The notes: a model not told the origin generated them from the letters alone. DNA of 49,478 nucleotides from JAZKAR01 sp040389065 (GCA_040389065.1 JAZKAR010000010.1:1-49478), one strand, 5' to 3'; positions 33,950 to 43,627 are shown, counted from the stretch's first letter. Numbers and translations are program-made.

Positions 33950-34620
33950 TAAGAGTATTGAGATGAAATAGTATGAAAAAAAGAGAATGATTAGATAAGA
34001 TAGTAAAAATTTATATATATATCAAGAGACAATTTAAAATTAATAAAAAATCCATTTAAATGCAATAGCTTAAAATATGATCATTATAAAAATTAACCAT
34101 TTAGTTTGACACTTAAAATTTGTTTTTATTATAATTTTTTTACATATACTTAGAAGCCCTATGCAATAAACCCTTAAGAGAATATTTTTTATCAAACATA
34201 TTGAAGCTTATCAACCAAATATTTTACACAATATTTTTAACAATCATAATAATCGAATAAAAATTTCAATATTGAATAAATAATACATAGCAAATAATTA
34301 AATTATTATTAATTTATAGTTATTTATTGCTTATTTTTAGCTCAAAAATAAAAAATTAGAAGCATTTAACAGCCGCCTAATTTTAGCCCTAATTTTCAAA
34401 GAAAGAGGAAAATAAAATCCATAGCCTATTAAGATATGTACATAGATTAGCTATTAAAGAGGGAAAAAATTTAATCGTTTTTACATGTATTGCTGCGTTT
34501 TACAGTCATTAAAGATTTACCTAACTAACTTGAGCTCGAGATAATAATCTTTGATTAAAAAGAAAACTCTCTCTTCATTTGTGAGTTGATCTATGCAAAA
34601 GAATTCTCAACCCTTTGATT
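33950..34620. other. Long AT-rich non-coding region
   Basis: About 670 bases of very AT-rich DNA with many short A/T runs and no ORF I can support on either strand. It would be a natural H-NS-binding region. Confidence 0.6.
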
Positions 34621-34624
34621 TCAT

Positions 34625-34662
34625 TCTCTCTTCCCTTGAGGGAGAGAGCTAGGGTAAGGGGC
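34625..34662 (-). repeat. Dispersed palindromic intergenic repeat, copy C (inverted)
   Basis: CTCTCTTCCCTTGAGGGAGA then GAGCTAGGGTAAGGGG is the reverse-orientation version of the repeat at 33287 and 34746, with a diverged stem. Confidence 0.7.
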
Positions 34663-34745
34663 TGGTAAGTGAATCTCAAAAAAATAGTTTTTATCTTTAA
34701 TGCATCACTAGCCAATGGTAAAACAACGCTTTAGTTGATTCCACC

Positions 34746-34783
34746 GCCCCCTCATCCTACCCTTCTCCCTCGAGGGGAGAAGG
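34746..34783 (+). repeat. Dispersed palindromic intergenic repeat, copy B
   Basis: CCCCCTCATCCTACCCTTCT continues with CCCTCGAGGGGAGAAGG; the core 34761-34783 is identical to copy A at 33305-33327. Confidence 0.8.
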
Positions 34784-34896
34784 AACTCAAAAAAGCTGTG
34801 TGCGTAGATTAGTCTTGGAGAAATTAAAAGCCAAATTAGAATTTAATTCTTTTGATTTTTAGCATGGCAGACTTTTTTATGCTTTCACTACTCTGG

Positions 34897-36747
34897 CTAC
34901 TCAACTTGCGAAATATCACGTACAGCACCTGTATCAGCACTGGTTGTCATCGCAGCATAAGCGCGTAAGGCTACTGACACAAAACGTTCGCGATTAACAG
35001 GCTTCCAGGCTTTAGCTCCTCTGGCTTCCATCGCACTACGGCGTTTAACAAGATCTTCAACCGTTACACGTAAATTAATGCTTCGGTTAGGAATATCAAT
35101 ATCAATCATATCGCCGTCTTCTACAAGACCAATGGCTCCGCCTGCTGCTGCTTCTGGGCTGGTATGACCAATAGAAAGGCCTGATGTTCCACCTGAAAAA
35201 CGACCATCGGTTAACAGCCCGCACGCTTTACCTAAGCCTTTTGCTTTCAGGTATGAGGTAGGGTATAGCATTTCTTGCATCCCGGGGCCGCCTTTAGGGC
35301 CTTCGTAACGAATCACCACAATATCACCCGCTACAATTTCATCCGCTAAAATCGCTTCAACGGAAGCTTCTTGGCTCTCAAATACGCGGGCACGACCGCT
35401 AAAGGTAAGAATTGAATCATCGACCCCCGCTGTTTTTACAATGCATCCACGCTCAGCAATATTGCCAAATAAAACGGCTAATCCGCCATCTTTAGAATAC
35501 GCATGCTCAATGTCACGTATACAGCCTTCGCTGCGATCATCGTCTAAAGTGGGATAGCGCATCGATTGGCTAAATGCAATAGTAGTTGCAACGCCGCCAG
35601 GAGCCGCACGAAATAACAGATGAGCAGGCGATTCGGCAGACTGACGCTTAATATCCCATTGTTCAATCGCTGCGCCCAGCGTAGGGCTATGTACGGTAGG
35701 TATATCGCGATTCAATAAACCGCCCCGATCTAACTCCGCTAAAATACTTAGCACACCACCTGCACGATGCACATCTTCCATATGATACTTTGCTGTAGCA
35801 GGTGCAACTTTACACAAACAAGGTACTTTACGAGAAATCCGATCGATATCTTTCATCGTAAAATCAACGCCTGCCTCAGAAGCTGCGGCTAAAAGATGCA
35901 ATACGGTATTGGTAGAGCCGCCCATTGCTACATCTAAGCTCATTGCATTTTCAAATGCTTTATACGTAGCAATATTACGGGGGAGCACACTTTCATCATC
36001 TTGCTCGTAGTAGCGTTTGGCTATATCTACCGCTACACGCCCTGCTTTTAAAAACAACTCTTTTCTATCTGCGTGCGTTGCCAACAATGAACCGTTGCCA
36101 GGCAAACTTAAGCCTAATACTTCAGTCAGACAATTCATGGAGTTTGCTGTAAACATGCCTGAACACGACCCGCAGGTAGGGCAGGCTGAGCGTTCAATTT
36201 CAGCAATCTCTGCATCTGATACGTTGCTATCGGCTGCTTCAACCATGGCATCAACGAGATCAAGCGAACGGGTTTCGCCTTTCCAATTTACTTTTCCTGC
36301 TTCCATCGGGCCGCCTGAAACGAACACGACTGGTATATTTAATCGCAATGCTGCCATCAGCATGCCAGGAGTAATTTTATCGCAGTTTGAAATACAAACT
36401 AATGCATCAGCCGTATGGGCATTACACATATACTCAACAGAATCAGCTATTAGCTCGCGAGATGGCAACGAATACAGCATGCCAGCATGCCCCATTGCAA
36501 TACCATCATCGACTGCAATCGTATTAAATTCTTTTGCCACACCGCCTGCCCGTTCAATTTCACGTGCCACTAACTGCCCCATGTTATGTAAATGAACATG
36601 CCCCGGCACAAACTGAGTGAAAGAGTTAGCAATAGCGATAATTGGCTTTTGAAAATCATCATCTTTCATTCCGGTAGCGCGCCATAAAGCACGCGCCCCC
36701 GCCATATTGCGACCTTGGGTAGACGTTCTGGAACGATAAACAGGCAT
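34897..36747 (-). CDS. ilvD: Dihydroxy-acid dehydratase (IlvD)
   Basis: The 616-residue protein is full length and shows the IlvD iron-sulfur Cys motifs CISNCDKITPGMLMA (about 120-135) and ACPTCGSCSGMFTANSMNCL (about 190-210). The C-terminal active-site Ser lies in DGRFSGGTSGLSIGH. It dehydrates 2,3-dihydroxy-3-methylbutanoate and its homologue to the 2-oxo acids of valine and isoleucine synthesis. AGGATC lies just before ATG 36747. The gene is isolated from other ilv genes. Confidence 0.97.
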   Translation of the reverse strand: MPVYRSRTSTQGRNMAGARALWRATGMKDDDFQKPIIAIANSFTQFVPGHVHLHNMGQLVAREIERAGGVAKEFNTIAVDDGIAMGHAGMLYSLPSRELIADSVEYMCNAHTADALVCISNCDKITPGMLMAALRLNIPVVFVSGGPMEAGKVNWKGETRSLDLVDAMVEAADSNVSDAEIAEIERSACPTCGSCSGMFTANSMNCLTEVLGLSLPGNGSLLATHADRKELFLKAGRVAVDIAKRYYEQDDESVLPRNIATYKAFENAMSLDVAMGGSTNTVLHLLAAASEAGVDFTMKDIDRISRKVPCLCKVAPATAKYHMEDVHRAGGVLSILAELDRGGLLNRDIPTVHSPTLGAAIEQWDIKRQSAESPAHLLFRAAPGGVATTIAFSQSMRYPTLDDDRSEGCIRDIEHAYSKDGGLAVLFGNIAERGCIVKTAGVDDSILTFSGRARVFESQEASVEAILADEIVAGDIVVIRYEGPKGGPGMQEMLYPTSYLKAKGLGKACGLLTDGRFSGGTSGLSIGHTSPEAAAGGAIGLVEDGDMIDIDIPNRSINLRVTVEDLVKRRSAMEARGAKAWKPVNRERFVSVALRAYAAMTTSADTGAVRDISQVE

Positions 36748-36968
36748 AGCATTGATCCTATCTGATTAATTCTGCGAGTAATACCATTTCTTATCACAAA
36801 CTGTATCTAGCTCGACCTCTACTAAGTACTGCTCTAGAGCGCATAGTAGATGGCCCATTACATGTGTTTATGTTTAACAAAAGGTATATGCACTCAATAA
36901 TAAACACATTTTAGCATGGGCTGCTCAAACCCCCTATAGCTTCGCCGCTTATTGCGCTTTAATATACT

Positions 36969-37724
36969 TTAAGCTTGGCGCTTCCAGGCGTACCCAAATC
37001 CATCTAACCCTTGTTGAATCATGCTGATTGCCTTTTCAATTAACTCGCGATCTTCGCCGCGCACGCCTAATTCTAATTCGCGCCCGCCGCTTTCTGTATA
37101 GCGAGGCAAACTAAATAGCTTTAATGTTGGAAACTCTTTAACTACCGCTTCCATCACAGGAATTAATTTTCCTTCAAGCGCATTTTCTGCCAATACTGAG
37201 GCCTCAAGCCTCGTGTTTTGAGAGGATGCATAATGTGTTTTCAATACCCATTCCATCATTGGCCAAGCCATCTGCGGAAAACCCGGCAGAAAATAATGGT
37301 GATGGATTGAAAACCCAGGAATTTGATTAAAAGGGTTCGGAATTAAATCGGAGCCTTCAGGAAACTCAACCATTTTAATGCGGTCAGGATATGCCTCTTT
37401 ACCAAACTTTACTTCTAGTATAGCAACTCCATCTTGATGCGCATGTAATGGCACGCCTAAAGCCTCTGCTACAGCAGCACGTGTGTAATCATCAGGTGTT
37501 GCGCCAATGCCACCAAAACAAAACACACATTGCTTTGAGGCAAAGGTCTCCTTAAAGGTACTCACTAATACAGCTGGGCTATCTGGCAAGTACCGCGCCT
37601 CGCTCAGCACTAAGCTCGAATGCGCTAAAAGCTCAATAGATTTTGATAGATGCCCATCTTTTCGCTTGCCAGAAAGAATTTCATCCCCAACAATAAGAAC
37701 TTTGCAGTTTTCGTTCAGAGTCAT
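36969..37724 (-). CDS. MoaB/CinA-like molybdopterin-binding-fold protein
   Basis: The protein has about 251 residues. It carries the N-terminal MoCF/CinA motif VLIVGDEILSGKRKDGHLSK (residues 7-26) and CFCFGGIGATPDDYTRAAVAE-type substrate loop residues (GGIGATPDDYTR). It is the competence/damage-inducible CinA N-domain type, without the nicotinamide-nucleotide deamidase domain. Its biochemical role is unclear; relatives hydrolyse ADP-ribose-type nucleotides. I chose ATG 37724, preceded by AAAGG, rather than the in-frame ATG at 37742. It is divergent from fliW. Confidence 0.85.
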   Translation of the reverse strand: MTLNENCKVLIVGDEILSGKRKDGHLSKSIELLAHSSLVLSEARYLPDSPAVLVSTFKETFASKQCVFCFGGIGATPDDYTRAAVAEALGVPLHAHQDGVAILEVKFGKEAYPDRIKMVEFPEGSDLIPNPFNQIPGFSIHHHYFLPGFPQMAWPMMEWVLKTHYASSQNTRLEASVLAENALEGKLIPVMEAVVKEFPTLKLFSLPRYTESGGRELELGVRGEDRELIEKAISMIQQGLDGFGYAWKRQA

Positions 37725-37813
37725 ATAAAAAAACCTTTGCAATTTATAGAATAAGCGTCATCGTTCAAAAAGGAATGCTTTTTTTCAAGATTGGAGTTTA
37801 GCAATAGGAGTTA

Positions 37814-38314
37814 ATGCTTATGTCGATTTCCGGGCTATTCCATACCACCCAATTAGGGTCAGTGGAAGTAACACAGCAAGGAATCCTTACGTTTCCAAAG
37901 GGGATTCCGAGTTTTGAGCACTGCCAAAACTGGCACCTCTTTCACGAGGAAAAAAAAGACCCCGTGGTTTTCTGGCTTCAATCGCTAGATGACCCGGATG
38001 TGATGTTGAATGTGATTGACCCTGCCATGCTTGATGTAGGATACCACTTAGCCCTTACAGAAACTGAAAGATATGATCTACAGCTTCAACCTGATCATAT
38101 CTTAGTGGCTTTGCTTATATTAAGCCGAACGGGTTCAGAAAGTCGCATTCAGGCACAAACTCACGCTCCTATTATTATCAACCTTAACACACAGCGTGCT
38201 ATTCAAAAGATGAATGCTCAGTGCCACATCCTTTCAAATCAAGCTGTGCAGGCGGTAACCGATGTGAAACCAGATACAACATCGTTAAAAAATAATGATT
38301 TACGGTTAATTTAA
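37814..38314 (+). CDS. fliW: Flagellar assembly factor FliW
   Basis: The 166-residue protein follows the FliW pattern: HTTQLGSVEVTQQGILTFPK, then GIPSFEHCQNWHLF, and FWLQSLDDPDVMLNVIDP. FliW binds flagellin and antagonises CsrA, coupling flagellin synthesis to assembly. TAGGAG lies five bases before ATG 37814. Neither csrA nor any flagellar gene is in the window, so it is an orphan copy here. The C-terminal 20 residues are extra compared with usual FliW (about 145). Confidence 0.85.
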   Translation: MLMSISGLFHTTQLGSVEVTQQGILTFPKGIPSFEHCQNWHLFHEEKKDPVVFWLQSLDDPDVMLNVIDPAMLDVGYHLALTETERYDLQLQPDHILVALLILSRTGSESRIQAQTHAPIIINLNTQRAIQKMNAQCHILSNQAVQAVTDVKPDTTSLKNNDLRLI

Positions 38315-38461
38315 ATTAAAAAGTGTCGTATTGTTAACTATAATTCTTTAAAAAAACAATGTTTTATGAAGAATTGAAGGAAAAAAGCTTTTTATTAAGA
38401 AATAGCCTAAGGATCTACCGTTACAACAACTCTTAAAAAAACAATATCAAGAGGTTCTACC

Positions 38462-40675
38462 ATGTCTACTACAAAAGATCGCCTGGTCATCGCGATGTCT
38501 TCGCGTGCTCTGTTTGATCTCAATGAAAGCCACCAAGTTTTTATGGAACAAGGTGCACAGGCTTATCATCAGTATCAAGTCAGCCATGAAAGCGATATTC
38601 TTAAACCTGGTGTAGCATTTAACTTAACACAAAAATTACTAGCGCTAAACACAGAGTCACATCGTTATGTTGAGGTTATTTTACTCTCGCGTAATAGTGC
38701 TGAAACGGGTTTACGCGTTTTTAACTCGATCAACCACTATAACCTTGATATCGCGCGTGCTGCCTTTACCCGCGGTGCGCCCCCATCACGGTATGTAGCT
38801 GCTTTTGGCGCTCATCTTTTTTTATCTGCTGATGCCGAAGACGTTAAACAGGTTCTAAGAGATGGCTTTGCAGCCGCAACCATTTTTCCCGGAGCGCATG
38901 CTCAAGGGCAAGATCATCAATTACGTATTGCCTTTGATGGCGATGCAATATTATTTTCTGATGCCTCAGAACATGCAACCTCGAATGCACATCATCAAAC
39001 TAACATGCCTACCTCAGGCGGCCCTTTTAAAAATTTTCTGGCGATGTTGAATCATCTTCAGGCCAGCCATCCTGAAGATGCTTTGCCGATTCGCACTGCG
39101 CTTGTAACAGCACGAGCGGCTCCTGCGCATGAGAAAGTGGTACGTACATTACGTGACTGGAATATTAGAATTGATGAAGCCTTTTTCTTAGGCGGTCTCA
39201 ATAAAATTGAATTTTTGCAGATGTTCGGTGCTGATATTTTATTTGATGATCAATTAACACATAACGAAGCAGCTGCTAGCCATAGGCCAGCGATACATAC
39301 GCAGCATAGTAACCCTATACCGCAACCTGCCCCTAGAATGGCGGCGCCTCAACCTGTAGCTCAACCTGTAGCTCAACCTGTAGCTCAACCTGTAGCTCAA
39401 CCTGTACAACCTGTACAACCTGTACAACCTGTACAACCTGTACAACCTGTACAACCTGTTATTCAACCTAAGGCGCATACAGAGGTCGATACTCATCACT
39501 TACCAAATGTAGAGTTTAAGCTTGATCCTCACTCGGCTTTTCCTTCCCTTACCCCTCATGAAAAAATAGAACCATTACAGGCGGCGAGACAAGCGGAGCC
39601 TGTTCAAGCGCATGCTTCTAAACTTTCTGCGCTTGATGACCCATTAGCACCTCAATATGAGAATAAGCAAGAGTTTGCAGCCCCTCGCCCTAAAGCTGCT
39701 GCTGTTCCTGCTTATAACATGGAAAATGATGATCCTTTATTAACCACGCTACCTGAGTCATTTTCAAGCTCGAAGCCTGCAGTACATGAAAACACATACC
39801 AAACCAATGGTTTAAACATAGAGTTTTCTGCCTTGAATGATGTGGCGGCTGCTAAGCCAACTCCTTTTAAAATGCAGGAAGATATTTCTGCAAAAGAAAA
39901 AGTGTGGCATTTTGATGCACAAAATACGCTGGAATACGATAGCCCTACTCATCAACCTTTACCTTTACCCGATACACTATCTGCACGCCCAAGCCCCGTT
40001 GTAGCGCAACAGTCTCACGTAGTACCAGAGCCATATCAACCGGCGCAGCCTGTTCATGCAATGCCCACTTCAAAACCAGTGCAGCCAGCGGCCCAAGAAC
40101 CAGCAGATGACGATAGTTTCTTGTCTACCGAAGAAATTTTGCGTCGCTTTGCACGTAAAATGGCAGAAAATTCTTCTGCACCTAGCCCAACCCCTGCTCA
40201 AGCACCGACTCCTTCGCCAGCACCGCAAGCTGCCGCGCCAAGGCCTGCTGAGGCTCCACGCGCAAGCAATGACATATTTCAAAATATGGTGGTTGAAGAT
40301 ATTACCTATCCTGAATCAATCAAGCATCACCCTGATAACCTCAAGTTTGATCCTTTAGTAGATGCACACCCTAAGGCAGCACCAAATTCAGCCGATAGAA
40401 ATCCAATATCGTTTGATAACCCTGGGGCGAATCCTTTTGGTTCAACTTCCAGCTCAACCTCGACAGCGTCATCTGCTACCAATACTGGAGGAAACGCGCC
40501 TAAACCCGCAGCAGCCCCTGTACAGTCTGCCCCCAACCCTTTTGCAAATCCTTTTAGCAATCTTACGAATGGAGCATCTTCAAGCAATTCTTCATCTAAT
40601 CAACCTCCAAAGCAAAATGATGCGCGTCCTAGCATGCCGAATCCTTTTGCGTTAATGAAAGATTCTAAAGACTAA
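38462..40675 (+). CDS. cN-I-type 5'-nucleotidase with long repetitive disordered tail
   Basis: Residues 1-275 match the cytosolic 5'-nucleotidase I family (animal NT5C1A): SSRALFDLNESHQVFMEQG, FNSINHYNLDIARAAFTRG, HLFLSADAEDVKQVLRDG, IAFDGDAILFSDASE, PIRTALVTARAAPAHEK and DILFDDQL. The family dephosphorylates AMP, IMP or pyrimidine monophosphates. Residues about 276-737 are low-complexity and rich in Pro, Gln, Ala and Ser, with a QPVA/QPV tandem repeat (about 297-333), a short helical stretch EEILRRFARKMAENSS, and a Ser/Asn-rich end. Usual bacterial members stop after the catalytic domain. AGAGGTTCTACC precedes the ATG. Its stop overlaps the next start (TAATG). Confidence 0.9.
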   Translation: MSTTKDRLVIAMSSRALFDLNESHQVFMEQGAQAYHQYQVSHESDILKPGVAFNLTQKLLALNTESHRYVEVILLSRNSAETGLRVFNSINHYNLDIARAAFTRGAPPSRYVAAFGAHLFLSADAEDVKQVLRDGFAAATIFPGAHAQGQDHQLRIAFDGDAILFSDASEHATSNAHHQTNMPTSGGPFKNFLAMLNHLQASHPEDALPIRTALVTARAAPAHEKVVRTLRDWNIRIDEAFFLGGLNKIEFLQMFGADILFDDQLTHNEAAASHRPAIHTQHSNPIPQPAPRMAAPQPVAQPVAQPVAQPVAQPVQPVQPVQPVQPVQPVQPVIQPKAHTEVDTHHLPNVEFKLDPHSAFPSLTPHEKIEPLQAARQAEPVQAHASKLSALDDPLAPQYENKQEFAAPRPKAAAVPAYNMENDDPLLTTLPESFSSSKPAVHENTYQTNGLNIEFSALNDVAAAKPTPFKMQEDISAKEKVWHFDAQNTLEYDSPTHQPLPLPDTLSARPSPVVAQQSHVVPEPYQPAQPVHAMPTSKPVQPAAQEPADDDSFLSTEEILRRFARKMAENSSAPSPTPAQAPTPSPAPQAAAPRPAEAPRASNDIFQNMVVEDITYPESIKHHPDNLKFDPLVDAHPKAAPNSADRNPISFDNPGANPFGSTSSSTSTASSATNTGGNAPKPAAAPVQSAPNPFANPFSNLTNGASSSNSSSNQPPKQNDARPSMPNPFALMKDSKD
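39350..39460 (+). repeat. In-frame tandem repeat encoding QPVA(x4) and QPV(x7)
   Basis: Four perfect 12-base units CAACCTGTAGCT (39350-39397) are followed by six 9-base units CAACCTGTA and one CAACCTGTT (39398-39460). Unit number can change without a frameshift. Confidence 0.95.
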
Positions 40676-41922
40676 TGTCAACCCTAGCCTCTCGCTCTCA
40701 ATCTGAACGAGGCGGGAGGCTACTAGCCCTCGCATTAATCAGTTATTTTTTTGTTTTTTTTCATCGCGCCTCGCTTTCAACCTTGGGGCAACTTCTCAAA
40801 ACAGATTTTCATCTTAACAATACAGAACTAGGCTGGCTTGGCTCAGTGTACTTCTATATTTATGCCATGATGCAACTACCTACAGGTATATGGGCTGACC
40901 GACGCGGCATACAATACCCTCTTATTGGCGGTACAACATTAGCAGCCGTTGGCACGCTTCTCTTTGCACATAGCACTACGTTTTTTGATGCTTTACTAGC
41001 ACGCAGCCTTTTAAGCTTAGGTTTATCTGTTATTTTAATGAGCTGTATTCGTCTTATTAGCCTGATTTACCCGCCCGAAAAATTTTCAACCTTTTCTGGA
41101 TTAGTCGTTGGAATTGGCTCATTAGGGGCAATTTGTTCCGGCTTGCCTCTTCAAATGCTTCTGATGCATTACAGCTGGCAGTTTATTCATCTCTTCATGG
41201 GCGGATTTTCGCTTGTTTTAGCCATTGCTATTGCTTATTGCTATCAAAAAGATGCCTCTTACTTTACCTTGCCCTCTTCTGGCACTACCTCTTGGCAATC
41301 TCAACTTAAGCGCGTTGTCTTTAATCCACAAACTCATTTTGCTTTTGGCGTCAATTTTTTTATCGGTGCAACCACTTTTGGCTTTGCAGGATTATGGGGC
41401 GTTCGTTTTCTAACACAAGTTGTTCATGCTTCACCGCAACAGGCAACACTTGCATCGAGTTTATTTTTTTTAGGATTCAGCCTCGGCAGCTTTGGGTTGG
41501 GGGCTTTTTCAAGTAAAATTAAGCGAAGAAAACTTCCTCTTTTTCTTTCAGCTACTGGCTCTTTTTGCTTTACTTGCTTGCTTGCCTTTGGGCCACTCCT
41601 TTCCATACTCCTGTATGATGTCATCTATATTTTTCTAGGTTTTTTTGGGTCAGCCTTTACCCTTGCTTGGGCGAGTTCAAAAGAAAATAATGCGCCTGAA
41701 GTTGCCGCAATGGCTGCTAGTGCTGCTAATATTGGCGGATTCTTTGGGCCAGCTCTTTTGCAACCTTTGTTGGGATGGCTGCTTGACCATTACGGCAATG
41801 GCATGAACCACCCTTTTCAACCTGTTTTTATAGCGATGCTTTGCGCTCATGTATTAAGCCTTGCCTGCATTGCAGGTATTCGAGAAACTTATTGTCAAAA
41901 TCAAACGGTCTCCACCCTATGA
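40675..41922 (+). CDS. Major facilitator superfamily transporter
   Basis: The 415-residue protein has 12 predicted membrane segments. The loop 2-3 motif GIWADRRGIQYPLIGGTTLA matches MFS motif A, preceded by GWLGSVYFYIYAMMQLPTG. The central loop is short and the second half repeats the pattern with GFSLGSFGLGAFSSKIKRRK. The substrate is unknown. It overlaps the 5'-nucleotidase stop by one base and the thyA start by four, so a nucleoside, base or folate-related substrate is an attractive guess from operon context only. Confidence 0.9.
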   Translation: MSTLASRSQSERGGRLLALALISYFFVFFHRASLSTLGQLLKTDFHLNNTELGWLGSVYFYIYAMMQLPTGIWADRRGIQYPLIGGTTLAAVGTLLFAHSTTFFDALLARSLLSLGLSVILMSCIRLISLIYPPEKFSTFSGLVVGIGSLGAICSGLPLQMLLMHYSWQFIHLFMGGFSLVLAIAIAYCYQKDASYFTLPSSGTTSWQSQLKRVVFNPQTHFAFGVNFFIGATTFGFAGLWGVRFLTQVVHASPQQATLASSLFFLGFSLGSFGLGAFSSKIKRRKLPLFLSATGSFCFTCLLAFGPLLSILLYDVIYIFLGFFGSAFTLAWASSKENNAPEVAAMAASAANIGGFFGPALLQPLLGWLLDHYGNGMNHPFQPVFIAMLCAHVLSLACIAGIRETYCQNQTVSTL

Positions 41923-42773
41923 ATTCTTCAGATATTGATCAGCACTACATTGCTTTACTCCAACACCTTTTAAAACATGGTTTGCGCCGTGAAGATCGCA
42001 CAGGCACAGGCACCCTCTCTCGCTTTGGCGTTCTGTATCGCCATAATCTTAAAGCTGGCTTTCCGCTGCTCACGACTAAAAAAGTACACTTTAAATCGGT
42101 AGCTGAAGAGCTATTATGGTTTTTACGTGGTGATAGCAATGTGCGAAGCTTACAAGAACGTGGCGTTAGTATTTGGGATGAATGGGCAGATGAAGCAGGC
42201 GATTTAGGCCCTGTGTACGGTAAGCAATGGAGATTTTGGAAAGGCGAAGATGGCAAAACGCATGATCAAATTGCTACCCTGCTTGATGGCCTAAAAAACC
42301 GTCCCTTTAGCCGCCGCCATATTCTAAGTGCCTGGAATGTAGCTGACTTACCGAATGAGAAAGATTCTCCCCAAACAAATGTTGCACAAGGAAAAATGGC
42401 GCTGGCTCCCTGCCATGTTATGTACCAGTTTTATGTACATGATAATGAGTTAAGTTGCATGATGACACAGCGCAGTGCCGATGTTTTTTTAGGCCTGCCA
42501 TTTAACATCGCCAGCACCGCACTTCTCACCCATATACTTGCTGAAGAAGTAGGCCTCACGCCTGGTGAAGTGATTCACTCGATTGGTGATTTGCATCTTT
42601 ACCTTAACCACGTTGATTCAGCGCAAGAGCAAATTAAACGTGATGCTCGGCAAGCGCCAACCCTTTACATTAAACCACGGGCTGATCGCACGCTTGAAAA
42701 CTATACGCTCGATGATTTTGTTTTAACGGGCTATGACCCTCACCCAGCTATTAAAGCTAAGGTTGCCGTGTAG
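41919..42773 (+). CDS. thyA: Thymidylate synthase ThyA
   Basis: The 284-residue protein has the ThyA motifs REDRTGTGTLSRFG (folate/phosphate region), LLWFLRGDSNVR, WDEWADEAGDLGPVYGKQWR, the catalytic Cys in LAPCHVMYQFYV, RSADVFLGLPFNIAS, and GDLHLYLNH. It makes dTMP from dUMP with methylene-tetrahydrofolate. Compared with the 264-residue E. coli enzyme it has about 15 extra residues just before the catalytic Cys (DLPNEKDSPQTNVAQG). ATG 41919 overlaps the transporter stop (ATGA). Confidence 0.96.
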   Translation: MNSSDIDQHYIALLQHLLKHGLRREDRTGTGTLSRFGVLYRHNLKAGFPLLTTKKVHFKSVAEELLWFLRGDSNVRSLQERGVSIWDEWADEAGDLGPVYGKQWRFWKGEDGKTHDQIATLLDGLKNRPFSRRHILSAWNVADLPNEKDSPQTNVAQGKMALAPCHVMYQFYVHDNELSCMMTQRSADVFLGLPFNIASTALLTHILAEEVGLTPGEVIHSIGDLHLYLNHVDSAQEQIKRDARQAPTLYIKPRADRTLENYTLDDFVLTGYDPHPAIKAKVAV

Positions 42774-42803
42774 CAACATCACAAACAGCACCACATAAAC
42801 ACC

Positions 42804-43604
42804 ATGAACTATACTAATATTGCCTTACTACCCGCCGCTGGCAGTGGTCAACGCCTCGGCGGCTCGCTTCCTAAACAATACCAGCCGCTCAATAGCTTGC
42901 CAATGCTGATGCATACCATACAGGCGCTACAAGCTCACCCTGCGATTGAGCATGTGTTTATTGTTTTAGCGTCTGATGATACTCACTTTGAATCACTCTG
43001 CACTCCGTATCTTAAACACTGTACGCCTTTGTATGTAGGAGCCTCCACGCGCGCAGCGAGTGTATTAAATGGCTTAAAAGCGTTACCGAAAGAAGCAGAA
43101 AATGCCTGGGTATTTGTACATGATGCGGCCCGCCCTTGCTTGCACCGTGAAGATATAGCTAGCCTCGTTAAAGCTGTTGAACAACAACCTGATTTTCAGG
43201 TAACTAATAAGGGGGCTAATAAAGTAGCTCAATTGGCGAATGCAGTGACATTGCGAGAAATAGATGCCGAGGTAGTAAATAAAGAGGCAATAAAAGGCTT
43301 TATTCTTGCTACCCCAGTGGCTGATACACTTAAACGCTCATCAATGCATTCTATGCATATCACTGAAACCGTATCACGAGAACAACTTTGGCAAGCGCAA
43401 ACCCCTCAAGTGTGCCAACGTGCTGTATTAATCAATGCACTTGAACACGCGTTAAGCTCTGCTCATTTAGCTCCAACCGATGAAGCGCAAGCGCTTGAAT
43501 GGGCTAATCATCAGGTAAATCTTGTACCTGCGAAACATCCTAATTTTAAAGTAACGTATCGGGCTGATCAGCTATTAGCTGAGGCGGTGCTTGCAGCACG
43601 GTAA
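42804..43604 (+). CDS. ispD: 2-C-methyl-D-erythritol 4-phosphate cytidylyltransferase (IspD)
   Basis: The 266-residue protein has the CTP-binding loop LLPAAGSGQRLGGSLPKQY (residues 8-26), VFVHDAARPCLHREDIASLV, VSREQLWQAQTPQVC and PTDEAQALEW. It transfers CMP to methylerythritol phosphate in the isoprenoid (MEP) pathway. It is about 30 residues longer than the E. coli enzyme, with an insert around residues 132-165 before the ATPVADTLK motif. It follows thyA by 30 bases and may be the last gene of that operon. ispF, often adjacent, is absent. Confidence 0.94.
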   Translation: MNYTNIALLPAAGSGQRLGGSLPKQYQPLNSLPMLMHTIQALQAHPAIEHVFIVLASDDTHFESLCTPYLKHCTPLYVGASTRAASVLNGLKALPKEAENAWVFVHDAARPCLHREDIASLVKAVEQQPDFQVTNKGANKVAQLANAVTLREIDAEVVNKEAIKGFILATPVADTLKRSSMHSMHITETVSREQLWQAQTPQVCQRAVLINALEHALSSAHLAPTDEAQALEWANHQVNLVPAKHPNFKVTYRADQLLAEAVLAAR

Positions 43605-43627
43605 CCATTGAATGCAGGCTACTAGTC

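Noticed and set aside
39350..39460. Tandem repeats as a CRISPR-like array
   Set aside because: Units are contiguous without spacers and lie in frame within a protein-coding gene.
39254..39499. Leu/Tyr/Arg repeat ORF on the minus strand
   Set aside because: It is the antisense reading of the QPV repeats.
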